Positions 1 to 7,261 are shown, counted from the first letter of the stretch. The stretch: 9,816 nt of DNA from Chitinophagales bacterium (GCA_013695775.1 JACCZV010000149.1:1-9816), one strand, 5' to 3'. A program made the numbers and translations. Notes: generated by a model from the sequence alone, not told the origin.

Positions 1-209
1 TCCGTATGCATCAATGTCATATAGACAGAGTTACCCCGCTCTCGTTCTATCTCATGGTAATCAGAAATGGATGTGCCTTCGTCTACACTTCCTCTGCGGT
101 TTATCAGCCCAGCTTCAAACATCATAGTTTCTGCAAGCGTAGTCTTACCTGATTTAGATGCACCAAGCAGCACTATGTTTTTTATGTGCTTGTCGTCGTA
201 AACTTTCAT
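1..209 (-). CDS. Elongation factor G-like GTPase (EF-G paralogue), N-terminal part, cut by the window edge
   Basis: Translating the minus strand from the ATG at 207-209 gives 69 codons with no stop, running off the left edge. The N-terminus begins MKVYDDKHIKNIVLLGASKS and contains a P-loop (GASKSGKT, about residues 16-23). It continues with LINRRGSVDEGTSISDYHEI and ERERGNSVYM. This matches the start of the EF-G-like translational GTPases that Bacteroidota carry beside true EF-G; the segment DYHEIERERGNSV corresponds to the switch I / G2 region. True EF-G has an AHIDAGKTT-type P-loop, so this is probably the paralogue and not the housekeeping fusA product. Related Bacteroides EF-G2 proteins are reported to act in translation with altered GTPase use; whether that applies here is inference. 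An in-frame stop lies upstream (about 30 bases before the ATG) and no other ATG is available, which supports this start. It is transcribed away from the kinase gene. Confidence 0.85.
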   Translation of the reverse strand, partial: MKVYDDKHIKNIVLLGASKSGKTTLAETMMFEAGLINRRGSVDEGTSISDYHEIERERGNSVYMTLMHT

Positions 210-473
210 AAGCGGCAACGTTTTTATGAGTGATTAAACAACCGGATCCTCTTCTCCTCCTGGAAAATTTTAGGCTATAGTATTTTTGGTTTCGTTAAAA
301 ATAGGAAAGAAAGGCACCATTGCAAATAATAGTGACAAACCAGTTAAAATAACTTAATCATTTTTTAGATATGATTATTTTATTTTGCCAGATTTTTCTT
401 ATATATTCGTGTCTTTCACTAAAGCTATCATTTGCACGGCTAATTTCCAGCTTCACTGCAGAGGTAATGTTAT
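210..473. other. Divergent intergenic region between the EF-G-like gene and the histidine kinase gene
   Basis: This AT-rich stretch separates two divergent genes and should hold both promoters. On the plus strand TATATTCG (402-409) resembles the Bacteroidota -7 box TAnnTTTG with one mismatch. The nearest TTTG (384-387) is only 14 bases upstream, which is short for the usual -33/-7 spacing, so no promoter is called. On the minus strand an AGGAGGAG-like run (about 247-262) lies some 37 bases before the EF-G-like start, too far to be its ribosome binding site. I saw no RNA gene or convincing ORF. Confidence 0.5.
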
Positions 474-3473
474 ATGGACTTAACTATATCTGATACTCTT
501 TACCAGCAAATATTTGAATCACTTGATGAAGCTATCGCGATAGAAGACACAGATGGTATCATCATTGAGGTGAATTACAATATGTGTGTGCTCACAGGTA
601 TGAGCCGGAACGATTGGATAGGACAGCAAGGTTTACTGGCAGTAATTTCCAGTGAGTGGAAGGAGGAGTATACAAGTCTTATGAATGAGTCCCCTGCTAA
701 CAAGGGGTGGCAGGCAGAAATGTTTATAAAGCGTCCTGCTCAGCCTGGATTTTGGGCCTTGTTGAAAGGTTACCCATTGTTAGGTGACCATAATAGCCTT
801 TATGGTAAGATCTTCACCTTATCAGATATTACAGAGACTAAGAGACAACTCACAGAATTGAGGCTCAGCGATGAACGTCTTCGTTTTCTATTAGAGGCCT
901 CTTCAGAAGGAATTGTGATTCATGAAAAAGGAATAATCACGGACGTTAATGATGCTACATTAAGAATGTTGGGTTATGCTGGAGATGAAGTTATAGGTAA
1001 ATCAATTCTTGATTTTACACCCCCTAAAGGACATCTCTTAATTATGGAGGCGATTAAAAAAAATCTCCCAATTTCTGTGATAGGAGAAGTTTATGACAGT
1101 CAGAAAAAAATTCACTTTGTTGAGCTTACAGCAAAAACGATTGAATACAGCGGAAAACAAATTAGAGTTCTATTACTTAACGATATCTCAGAGTTAAGGG
1201 AAAAGCAGATTGAAGAGCAACGACTGTTATCTATCATAGAAGCAAGTCCCTTTATAGTAGCAATGATGGACAGAAATGGGCTTCGTTATATGAATAGGAC
1301 AGGTAGAGATTTAATGGGATATGAGGCCGGGGAGGACATCTCGCATCTGGGAATAAAAGATATTTTGAAATACCCCACTGATGAATCTATAGTCAGTCAA
1401 GCGCTGTCCTCGGCCATACAAATGGGTTCCTGGAAAGGTCAGACCATATTTAAGACAAAAGATGGCCGGGACCTCCTTGTATCACAAACGATACTTCCAC
1501 ATACAGATGAGCATAATGAGATAGGTTTTTTTTCAACGATTGCAGAAGATATTACAGAACGTAGCAAAGCGGAGCAATCATTGATGGTGAGTCGGGAGAG
1601 ACTTAAATATTTTATGGATGAAAGCCGTGAAGGCCTTATTATCCATGAGAATGGCATTGTGATAGACTTCAACAATACAGCGCAGAGGATTTTCGGATAT
1701 AGCATGGAAGAGCTTACAGGCAAGGAAATTCTTAGGCTTTATGATACCTCCTTTCATAGTGAGCTGAAACAAAAGCTGGTTCTTAAAGACACCTATTTTG
1801 AGGAAGTAACCGGCGTAAAAAAGGATGGGACGAAATTTGACGTGGAACTATTTTCGAGGCCTCACACATACCGCGGTAAGGAAGTGCGCGTAATGGGAAT
1901 TCTCGATATCACCTCCAGAAAATCTGTTGAGCGGGCCCTTCGGAGCAGTGAGGTGCTGTTGAATGCGGCCATAGAGGGTACCAATGTTGGAATATGGGAC
2001 TGGAATCTAATTACAAATAAAGTTCTTTTTAATGAATCATGCAGGAAGATTTACAAACAGGAACAAGCCGCGCTATATTTCGACAAATGGAAAAACAATA
2101 TTCACCCTGCTGATCTGCCAGATTTTTTAAATAAGTTACGAAAACATTTATATGGTGAATCTCCAATGTTTCAACACATTTATCGGGCCCGCCGGGACAG
2201 TGGAGATTATATAGTGATTGAAGCAAAAGGTAAATTGGTAAGGGATGAGAATAATATGCCGGTTAAAATTGTCGGTACTGCTGTTGACATAACAGAACGC
2301 CAGCAAATGGAGGATGCCCTCCGCAAGAGCCAGGCGCAACTATCGGCCCTTATCGAGAACCGTGAAGAGGCTATCTGGTCTGTTGATACTGAAAAAAGGA
2401 TTTTAAATTTCAATAGACCCATAGCGGAAATTTTCAAGTCTCTATGGGGTGTAGAGTTGAGGCAGGGAAATGTGATCACAGACGGGCTGCCTGTCAAGAT
2501 GGCTAAAAAGTGGACACACAGATATGACCGTTGTATTAAGGGAAGTTCGTATTCTTTTGTGGATGAATTTATCTTAAATGAAAAAAAATCTTTTGTGGAA
2601 TTTTCTCTAAATCCTTTGCATGTAGAAAATGGCAACATCCTTGGCGTCTCCGTTCTTGCCAGGAATATTACACCACAAAAGGCCTTTGAGAAGTCGCTGC
2701 AAGAGGCTAAAGAAGCTGCCGAAGCGGCCAATAGCACAAAAAGTCAGTTCCTTGCTAATATGAGCCACGAGATCCGCACACCCATGAATGGGATTATTGG
2801 TTTTGCCGAGCTGCTGCTCAGATCGCGGCTTACCGCTGCACAGCGCGAATACCTGGGGATTGTAAGGCATTCGGCTGATACATTACTGATTCTAATCAAC
2901 GATCTTCTCGACATTTCTAAGATTGAATCCGGCAAGCTGGAGCTTGTAAATAATGAATTCAATTTTCATGCATTGCTGAAAGAAGTGGTTCGTACTTTCC
3001 AGGTGAAAACAAAGGATCAACAATTAAAAATTGTCTTACGCATTGATAAAAAGATTCCTCCTGTAATCATTGGTGACGAAATGCGTTTGAGACAAGTTTT
3101 CGTAAACCTCATTGGGAATTCTGTAAAATTTTCGAAAAACGGAACAATCAGGGTTCATTCCCTTTGCAAGCATTTTCTGGACAAAACATTAACAATATAT
3201 ACAGAAGTTACTGATGAAGGTATAGGCATAGAAAAGGAGAAGCAAAATCTCATTTTTGAACCGTTTAATCAAATTGACGACCCACTGACACGTCAATATG
3301 GGGGTACAGGGTTAGGGTTATCCATCGCAAAAAAGCTTGTGAATATGATGCATGGAGAAATAGGTGTGGATAGCGAGCCGGGAAAGGGGAGTAAGTTCCA
3401 TTTTACTGTTCAGATGAATATATCCGGAGATTTCCAATGGAAGGAAAAAACTCCTGTTTCCAGGAAAAATTAA
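474..3473 (+). CDS. Multi-PAS sensor histidine kinase, soluble, without receiver domain
   Basis: This is a 999-residue kinase that should autophosphorylate on histidine and pass the phosphate to an unknown response regulator. About six PAS domains are visible, at roughly 8-125, 134-245, 250-368, 376-490, 492-612 and 620-740. Several end in the typical DITE/DIT-x-R linker (for example SDITETKRQ, EDITERSK, VDITERQQ). The fifth looks like a PAS_3 fold (WDWN...IHPAD...). HisKA follows, with the phosphoacceptor His765 in MSHEIRTPMNG. The HATPase domain has the N box near N882 (GNSVKF), the G1 box at D914 (DEGIGI) and the G2 box at 943-948 (GGTGLG). There is no signal peptide, membrane segment or receiver domain, so it is probably cytoplasmic. 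GAGG at 461-464, nine bases before the ATG, supports the start. No response regulator gene is adjacent. PAS ligands cannot be told from sequence; a link to thiamine is only positional. Confidence 0.93.
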   Translation: MDLTISDTLYQQIFESLDEAIAIEDTDGIIIEVNYNMCVLTGMSRNDWIGQQGLLAVISSEWKEEYTSLMNESPANKGWQAEMFIKRPAQPGFWALLKGYPLLGDHNSLYGKIFTLSDITETKRQLTELRLSDERLRFLLEASSEGIVIHEKGIITDVNDATLRMLGYAGDEVIGKSILDFTPPKGHLLIMEAIKKNLPISVIGEVYDSQKKIHFVELTAKTIEYSGKQIRVLLLNDISELREKQIEEQRLLSIIEASPFIVAMMDRNGLRYMNRTGRDLMGYEAGEDISHLGIKDILKYPTDESIVSQALSSAIQMGSWKGQTIFKTKDGRDLLVSQTILPHTDEHNEIGFFSTIAEDITERSKAEQSLMVSRERLKYFMDESREGLIIHENGIVIDFNNTAQRIFGYSMEELTGKEILRLYDTSFHSELKQKLVLKDTYFEEVTGVKKDGTKFDVELFSRPHTYRGKEVRVMGILDITSRKSVERALRSSEVLLNAAIEGTNVGIWDWNLITNKVLFNESCRKIYKQEQAALYFDKWKNNIHPADLPDFLNKLRKHLYGESPMFQHIYRARRDSGDYIVIEAKGKLVRDENNMPVKIVGTAVDITERQQMEDALRKSQAQLSALIENREEAIWSVDTEKRILNFNRPIAEIFKSLWGVELRQGNVITDGLPVKMAKKWTHRYDRCIKGSSYSFVDEFILNEKKSFVEFSLNPLHVENGNILGVSVLARNITPQKAFEKSLQEAKEAAEAANSTKSQFLANMSHEIRTPMNGIIGFAELLLRSRLTAAQREYLGIVRHSADTLLILINDLLDISKIESGKLELVNNEFNFHALLKEVVRTFQVKTKDQQLKIVLRIDKKIPPVIIGDEMRLRQVFVNLIGNSVKFSKNGTIRVHSLCKHFLDKTLTIYTEVTDEGIGIEKEKQNLIFEPFNQIDDPLTRQYGGTGLGLSIAKKLVNMMHGEIGVDSEPGKGSKFHFTVQMNISGDFQWKEKTPVSRKN

Positions 3474-3486
3474 TTTCATAATTTCG
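3457..3486 (+). promoter_or_regulatory. Possible Bacteroidota-type promoter for the thiamine operon
   Basis: TTTC (3457-3460), 18 bases, then TAATTTCG (3479-3486) resembles the phylum's TTTG / TAnnTTTG promoter with one mismatch in each box. Initiation a few bases downstream would start the transcript near 3492, exactly where the riboswitch aptamer begins. The element overlaps the last codons of the kinase gene. The match is imperfect and the region AT-rich, so this is tentative. Confidence 0.3.
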
Positions 3487-3491
3487 TTACT

Positions 3492-3575
3492 GAAAACTTT
3501 AGGGGTGTTCCAAATTGGAACTGAGATCAAACCCTTAACACCTGATCGGGATAATGCCTGCGAAGGGAAAAGTTC
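3492..3575 (+). promoter_or_regulatory. TPP riboswitch (THI element)
   Basis: The leader of the thi operon holds the conserved THI-box core in order: GGGGTG (3502-3507), CTGAGAT (3521-3527), ACCCTT (3531-3536), ACCTGATC (3539-3546), GGATAATGCC (3549-3558) and GCGAAGGGAA (3560-3569). A short hairpin GTTCC/GGAAC (3507-3511 with 3517-3521, five-base loop) fills the variable arm. The closing P1 stem is ACTTT (3496-3500) with AAAGT (3569-3573). By family knowledge the aptamer binds thiamine pyrophosphate and lowers expression of the genes downstream. The first gene, thiS, starts 87 bases after the aptamer. No clear intrinsic terminator or Shine-Dalgarno-masking helix is evident between, so the switching mechanism is unresolved. 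Confidence 0.95.
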
Positions 3576-3635
3576 ATTTGATCCCACCTTCAGTTTTCAT
3601 TTACAATTTCGCAAAGGTTAATTTTTGAATGCATC

Positions 3636-3647
3636 GTTGCATGCAAC
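3636..3647. repeat. Perfect 12-base palindrome in the thiS leader
   Basis: GTTGCATGCAAC is its own reverse complement. It lies 15 bases before the thiS start, downstream of the riboswitch aptamer. In RNA the same stretch can instead form a five-pair hairpin ATGCA-TCGT-TGCAT (3629-3642). It could be an operator, part of the riboswitch expression platform, or chance. Confidence 0.4.
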
Positions 3648-3662
3648 ATCATCCTATCGCTC

Positions 3663-3866
3663 ATGAGAATAAAAATAAATGGTAATTGGATGCAGCTTGG
3701 GGATCACCACAGGTTGCTTGATGTACTAACCAATCTGTCGCTTTCGAATAAAACTGGAATGGCTGTAGCTGTAAACACAGAGGTTATACCAAAGAGAAAT
3801 TGGGATGAATTTATTTTGAAGGAGAGTGATGACCTGATAATTATTGAAGCTGCACAAGGAGGTTGA
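3663..3866 (+). CDS. thiS: Sulfur carrier protein ThiS
   Basis: This 67-residue ubiquitin-like protein carries sulfur as a C-terminal thiocarboxylate for thiazole formation by ThiG. It has the expected ThiS length. The family features are present: an N-terminal strand MRIKING, the central MAVAVNTEVIPKRNW (canonical form VAVAVNxEVVPRxxW), the acidic LKESDDLIIIEA strand, and the diagnostic terminal Gly-Gly in AAQGG. That terminus is the site that ThiF adenylates and that receives sulfur. It is the first gene after the TPP riboswitch. The start lacks a recognisable Shine-Dalgarno sequence, as is common in this phylum. No ThiF gene is seen in the window, so the activating enzyme must be encoded elsewhere, possibly after thiH. 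Confidence 0.95.
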   Translation: MRIKINGNWMQLGDHHRLLDVLTNLSLSNKTGMAVAVNTEVIPKRNWDEFILKESDDLIIIEAAQGG

Positions 3867-3915
3867 ATGTGTACTGAATGTTTTCAAGATTGCCTTACTT
3901 TCTTCAACCATATAA

Positions 3916-3935
3916 CAAACAAACAAACAAGCAAA
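3916..3935 (+). repeat. Short CAAA tetranucleotide tract upstream of thiC
   Basis: CAAA units start at 3916, 3920 and 3924, then an interrupted CAAG (3928) and a further CAAA (3932). The tract lies in the 95-base gap between thiS and the preferred thiC start, and inside the reading frame if translation began at 3878. With three perfect copies it is short for an active slippage locus. Confidence 0.5.
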
Positions 3936-3961
3936 TAAAGTTTCGCGATAACGATTCACTC

Positions 3962-5857
3962 ATGAAAAATCAGAGCAAATTACCTGGCGCTGCCGCAATC
4001 ACAAGGACACCTTTTCCTAAGTCAAAGAAAATATATGTAAGAGGAAGGCTTCATCCTGTAGAAGTGGCTATGCGTGAGATTGAAACAGAGGATTTAATTC
4101 CTACTGCTCGTTCCTTTAAATCAACAAATGGAAGCATCCCACAAAAAAATATTAAGATCACCGTTTACGATTCAAGCGGACCATTTACAGACCTGGAGGC
4201 AGATATCAATGTTCATGAAGGTTTGAAACCATTACGCCGCGATTGGATACTACAGCGTGGTGATGTGCAGGAGCTCAAACATTTTTCCTCAGAGTATTCG
4301 AATCAGCGGTTAAGTGATCCAGCTCTTAATGAGATTCATTTCAGAAATATTCGTAAACCACTTCGTGCCAAAGCGGTCGGAAATGTAACTCAGATGCATT
4401 ACGCACGAAAAGGTATCGTGACTGCTGAAATGGAATATATCGCAATTAGGGAAAACCAGCGGCTTGATGAGATTGGAGAGGAATATAGTAATCTTAAAAT
4501 CCAGTATAAGGGTGAAAGCTTTGGGGCAAATATTCCACCAGTCATCACTCCTGAATTTGTCCGGGATGAGGTTGCCCGTGGCAGAGCTATTATTCCCGCC
4601 AACATCAACCATCCCGAGTGTGAACCAATGATCATTGGCAGAAATTTTCTTGTAAAGATCAATGCCAACATTGGCAATTCAGCGGTAACATCATCCATTG
4701 AAGAGGAGGTTGAGAAAGCAGTATGGGCCTGCCGCTGGGGAGCAGACACCATTATGGATCTTTCTACCGGCAAAAACATTCATGAAACGCGCGAATGGAT
4801 CATCCGCAATTCCCCGGTTCCCATAGGTACCGTGCCTATCTATCAGGCGTTGGAAAAGGTTGGAGGCGTTGCTGAAGATCTTACCTGGGAAATTTATCGC
4901 GACACACTGATAGAGCAGGCGGAGCAGGGAGTAGATTATTTTACAGTACATGCGGGGGTCTTGCTCAGGTTCATTCCTCTTACTGCAAATCGCGTCACCG
5001 GAATTGTTTCAAGAGGCGGAAGCATTATGGCGAAATGGTGCCTGTCGCATCATAAAGAAAGTTTTCTGTATACTCATTTTGAAGATATATGCGAAATCAT
5101 GAAGGCATACGATGTATCCTTTTCATTAGGAGACGGACTTCGTCCTGGTAGCATTGCTGACGCAAATGACAGAGCCCAATTTGCTGAACTGGACACTCTT
5201 GGTGAACTCACCAAAATAGCATGGAACAACGATGTACAGGTGATGATTGAGGGACCGGGGCATATTCCAATGCAAATGATAAAGGTAAACATGGAGAAGG
5301 AATTAGAAATTTGCCATGAGGCGCCGTTTTATACACTGGGACCATTGACGACAGACATTGCTCCCGGTTATGATCACATCACCTCGGCCATTGGTGCCGC
5401 TATGATTGGTTGGTACGGATGCGCGATGCTCTGTTACGTGACCCCGAAAGAGCACCTTGGCCTTCCCAATAAAAAAGATGTAAAGGATGGTGTGATTGCT
5501 TACAAAATTGCAGCGCATGCTGCCGACCTTGCCAAAGGCCATCCAGGCGCGCAGCTTCGTGATAACGCCTTAAGTAAAGCCAGGTTCGATTTCCGCTGGC
5601 AGGATCAATTCAACCTCTCCCTTGACCCTGACACAGCAAGAGAATTTCACGATGAAACCCTTCCGGCAGACAATGCGAAAGTTGCTCACTTCTGCTCTAT
5701 GTGCGGACCTAAATTCTGTTCAATGAAGATTACACAGGAAGTAAGGGAGTATGCGGAAAATCTGAAAGTGAATGAAAGGTTATTGATTGAACAGGGATTA
5801 AAAGAAAAGGCAAAAGAATTTGCCGAGGCAGGGGGAGATATATACGTAAGACAATAA
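3962..5857 (+). CDS. thiC: Phosphomethylpyrimidine synthase ThiC
   Basis: ThiC is a radical-SAM-type Fe-S enzyme that rearranges aminoimidazole ribotide into the thiamine pyrimidine HMP-P. From the ATG at 3962 the product is 631 residues, the usual ThiC length. An upstream in-frame ATG at 3878 would add 28 residues of low-complexity, non-ThiC-like sequence (NKQTNKQIK), so I prefer 3962. Clear family motifs are MHYARKGIVTAEMEYIAIRE, NINHPE (from N214), KINANIGNSAVTSS, RWGADTIMDLSTGKNIH, LGDGLRPGS and EGPGHIPM. The C-terminal cluster-binding motif CX2CX4C is at Cys578, Cys581 and Cys586 (CSMCGPKFC). The thiS stop lies 95 bases upstream; the gap holds a CAAA repeat. The next gene starts 22 bases after the stop, consistent with one operon under the TPP riboswitch. 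Confidence 0.97.
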   Translation: MKNQSKLPGAAAITRTPFPKSKKIYVRGRLHPVEVAMREIETEDLIPTARSFKSTNGSIPQKNIKITVYDSSGPFTDLEADINVHEGLKPLRRDWILQRGDVQELKHFSSEYSNQRLSDPALNEIHFRNIRKPLRAKAVGNVTQMHYARKGIVTAEMEYIAIRENQRLDEIGEEYSNLKIQYKGESFGANIPPVITPEFVRDEVARGRAIIPANINHPECEPMIIGRNFLVKINANIGNSAVTSSIEEEVEKAVWACRWGADTIMDLSTGKNIHETREWIIRNSPVPIGTVPIYQALEKVGGVAEDLTWEIYRDTLIEQAEQGVDYFTVHAGVLLRFIPLTANRVTGIVSRGGSIMAKWCLSHHKESFLYTHFEDICEIMKAYDVSFSLGDGLRPGSIADANDRAQFAELDTLGELTKIAWNNDVQVMIEGPGHIPMQMIKVNMEKELEICHEAPFYTLGPLTTDIAPGYDHITSAIGAAMIGWYGCAMLCYVTPKEHLGLPNKKDVKDGVIAYKIAAHAADLAKGHPGAQLRDNALSKARFDFRWQDQFNLSLDPDTAREFHDETLPADNAKVAHFCSMCGPKFCSMKITQEVREYAENLKVNERLLIEQGLKEKAKEFAEAGGDIYVRQ

Positions 5858-5879
5858 TGTATACATACGATAAAGAGCA

Positions 5880-6509
5880 ATGAAAATAATTGTGATATCG
5901 AATCCGGAAGAAATAGAAGGTGAGATGAATATAGTTCACGAATTGTTTAAAGCAGGGTTGCAGAGGTTTCATTTGCGCAAACCGAAATATTCTACTGGTG
6001 CACTCAGAAGAGTTATTCAAAACATCAACCCGGAATACTACAACCGCATAATTATACATTCACATCATGAATTGAGCATAGCATATAAGCTGGCAGGGGT
6101 ACATATTACGGGCCATCATCGGAGAAAAAAATATTTGAAGCACTGGCTGCTTTTAAAATATATAAAGTTACGACGACCTGAGATTGACATTACCTGCGGC
6201 TTTCATACAATTGGTGCACTTAATCGGAAGAGCACGGACTTTTCCTATGTGTTTCTCAGCCCTGTCTTTGACAGCATTTCAAAAATAGGTTATAAAAGCA
6301 CTTTTAATGAAGATTCATTAAAGTTCGCACTTAAAAGAACCTCATATAAAGTAGTGGCATTAGGTGGAGTTGACGAGGCGAATATTGAGAAAGCAAGACA
6401 ACTTGGTTTCTACGGTGTTGCCTTGCTTGGCAGCATCTGGAAAGCAAAAGATCCCGTTGAAAAATTTAAACGAATTCAGCAACTGTGCCTGCAAGATGTC
6501 GTAATATAA
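5880..6509 (+). CDS. ThiE/TenI-family protein, divergent, probably not a canonical thiamine-phosphate synthase
   Basis: This 209-residue protein has the TIM-barrel layout of the ThiE/TenI family: FHLRKP (strand 2), RIIIHSHHEL, GVHITGHH, FSYVFLSPVFDSISKIGY, then VVALGGVDEANI and a GVALLGSIW phosphate-binding end. Compared with the true ThiE downstream it lacks key residues. The Asn-Asp pair (IIINDNP in ThiE) is His-Ser, the Asp of GVHLGRND is missing, and LSAH is replaced by GFHT. The TenI catalytic His position (GHVFE) reads SPVFD. From memory, the signatures HLRKP, H-x-H-x-EL and YVFLSP-x-FDSISK recur in the extra thiE copy found in Bacteroidota thi operons, usually annotated as thiamine-phosphate synthase. 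A TenI-like or auxiliary thiazole role is inference. It sits 22 bases after thiC and overlaps thiD by 25 bases. Confidence 0.8.
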   Translation: MKIIVISNPEEIEGEMNIVHELFKAGLQRFHLRKPKYSTGALRRVIQNINPEYYNRIIIHSHHELSIAYKLAGVHITGHHRRKKYLKHWLLLKYIKLRRPEIDITCGFHTIGALNRKSTDFSYVFLSPVFDSISKIGYKSTFNEDSLKFALKRTSYKVVALGGVDEANIEKARQLGFYGVALLGSIWKAKDPVEKFKRIQQLCLQDVVI

Positions 6510-7261
6510 TCAGCATAGCCGGATTTGATCCCTCTGCAGGTGCCGGCATTCTCGCCGATGTAAAAACATTTGAGCAGGTCGGAGTATACGGTTTCGGAGT
6601 TTGCACTGCAATCACAGTGCAGACTGAAAATGAATTCAAAAGTGTTGAATGGCTTTCACCAAAAATAATTCTGTCACAGCTTGACACCATCTTAAAAAGT
6701 TACGATTGTGAATTTATTAAGATAGGATTAATAGAGAGTTTTGATGTGCTGCATGAGATTTTGTCTTTTATTAAAAGCAATCACCCTCAGATAAAAGTTA
6801 TCTGGGATCCAATATTGAAAGCATCTGCTGGATACGAATTTCATCACACAATAGATAAAGACGAGTTGCTCAGTTGCTGCCGCGATATTTTTCTTATCAC
6901 TCCTAATTCTGAGGAAGCACAGTATATGCTGGGAATAAGAAATGTATATGAAGCCGCGCATCTAATCAGCGGCAGCACTTCTGTCTTCCTAAAAAGTTAT
7001 GTAGATGGAGATGGTGCACATATGGATATTCTTTTTCATGATAATGAGAAATATCATATGAATACATCATTGCTTAAGGGTGCAGAAAAGCATGGTTCCG
7101 GTTGCGTGTTGTCATCTGCAATTGGAGGTTTTCTCACCTTAGGTTATGATCTGAAGATCAGTTGCGAACTCGCAAAGGAATACACTCTTCAATTTATGAA
7201 AAGTACTAAAGGAAAATTAGGAGTGCATAATAATATCAGAAAAATGGTTGAACATGCATAA
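6485..7261 (+). CDS. thiD: Hydroxymethylpyrimidine (phosphate) kinase ThiD
   Basis: ThiD phosphorylates HMP and HMP-P to HMP-PP, the pyrimidine donor for ThiE. The 258-residue product begins at a GTG codon overlapping the preceding gene by 25 bases. No ATG lies near, and the family N-terminus IISIAGFDPSAGAGILADVK (canonical xLTIAGSDPSGGAGIQADxK) follows ten residues later, so GTG is the best start. Other ribokinase-superfamily features are AITVQTEN, VIWDPILKASAG, ITPNSEEAQYMLG and the anion-hole/catalytic GSGCVLSSAIGG (canonical GTGCTLSSAI) with its Cys. The usual KGGH segment is replaced by KSYVDGDG, and the protein is slightly shorter than the typical 260-270 residues, so it is somewhat divergent. 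Operon position between two ThiE-family genes supports the assignment. Confidence 0.92.
   Translation: MPARCRNIISIAGFDPSAGAGILADVKTFEQVGVYGFGVCTAITVQTENEFKSVEWLSPKIILSQLDTILKSYDCEFIKIGLIESFDVLHEILSFIKSNHPQIKVIWDPILKASAGYEFHHTIDKDELLSCCRDIFLITPNSEEAQYMLGIRNVYEAAHLISGSTSVFLKSYVDGDGAHMDILFHDNEKYHMNTSLLKGAEKHGSGCVLSSAIGGFLTLGYDLKISCELAKEYTLQFMKSTKGKLGVHNNIRKMVEHA

Noticed and set aside
247..262. AGGAGGAG-like sequence on the minus strand as a ribosome binding site for the EF-G-like gene
   Set aside because: It lies about 37 bases from the only plausible start, and an in-frame stop separates it from the coding sequence.
2207..2737. Long minus-strand open frame of 176 codons inside the kinase gene
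   Set aside because: It lies wholly opposite the PAS/HisKA coding region, has no recognisable domain, and the plus-strand frame is clearly the real gene.
3867..3938. Small 23-codon ORF after AGGAGG (MCTECFQDCLTFF...) between thiS and thiC
   Set aside because: The AGGAGG arises from the codons for the conserved ThiS C-terminal Gly-Gly. The peptide has no recognisable family, and its tail is just the CAAA repeat. Not called as a gene.
4399..4779. Minus-strand open frame of 126 codons opposite thiC
   Set aside because: It is a shadow of strongly conserved ThiC coding sequence.
7248..7253. TTG at 7248 as the thiE start
   Set aside because: An ATG lies only two codons later (7254) and gives a normal N-terminus; a TTG start adds nothing conserved.
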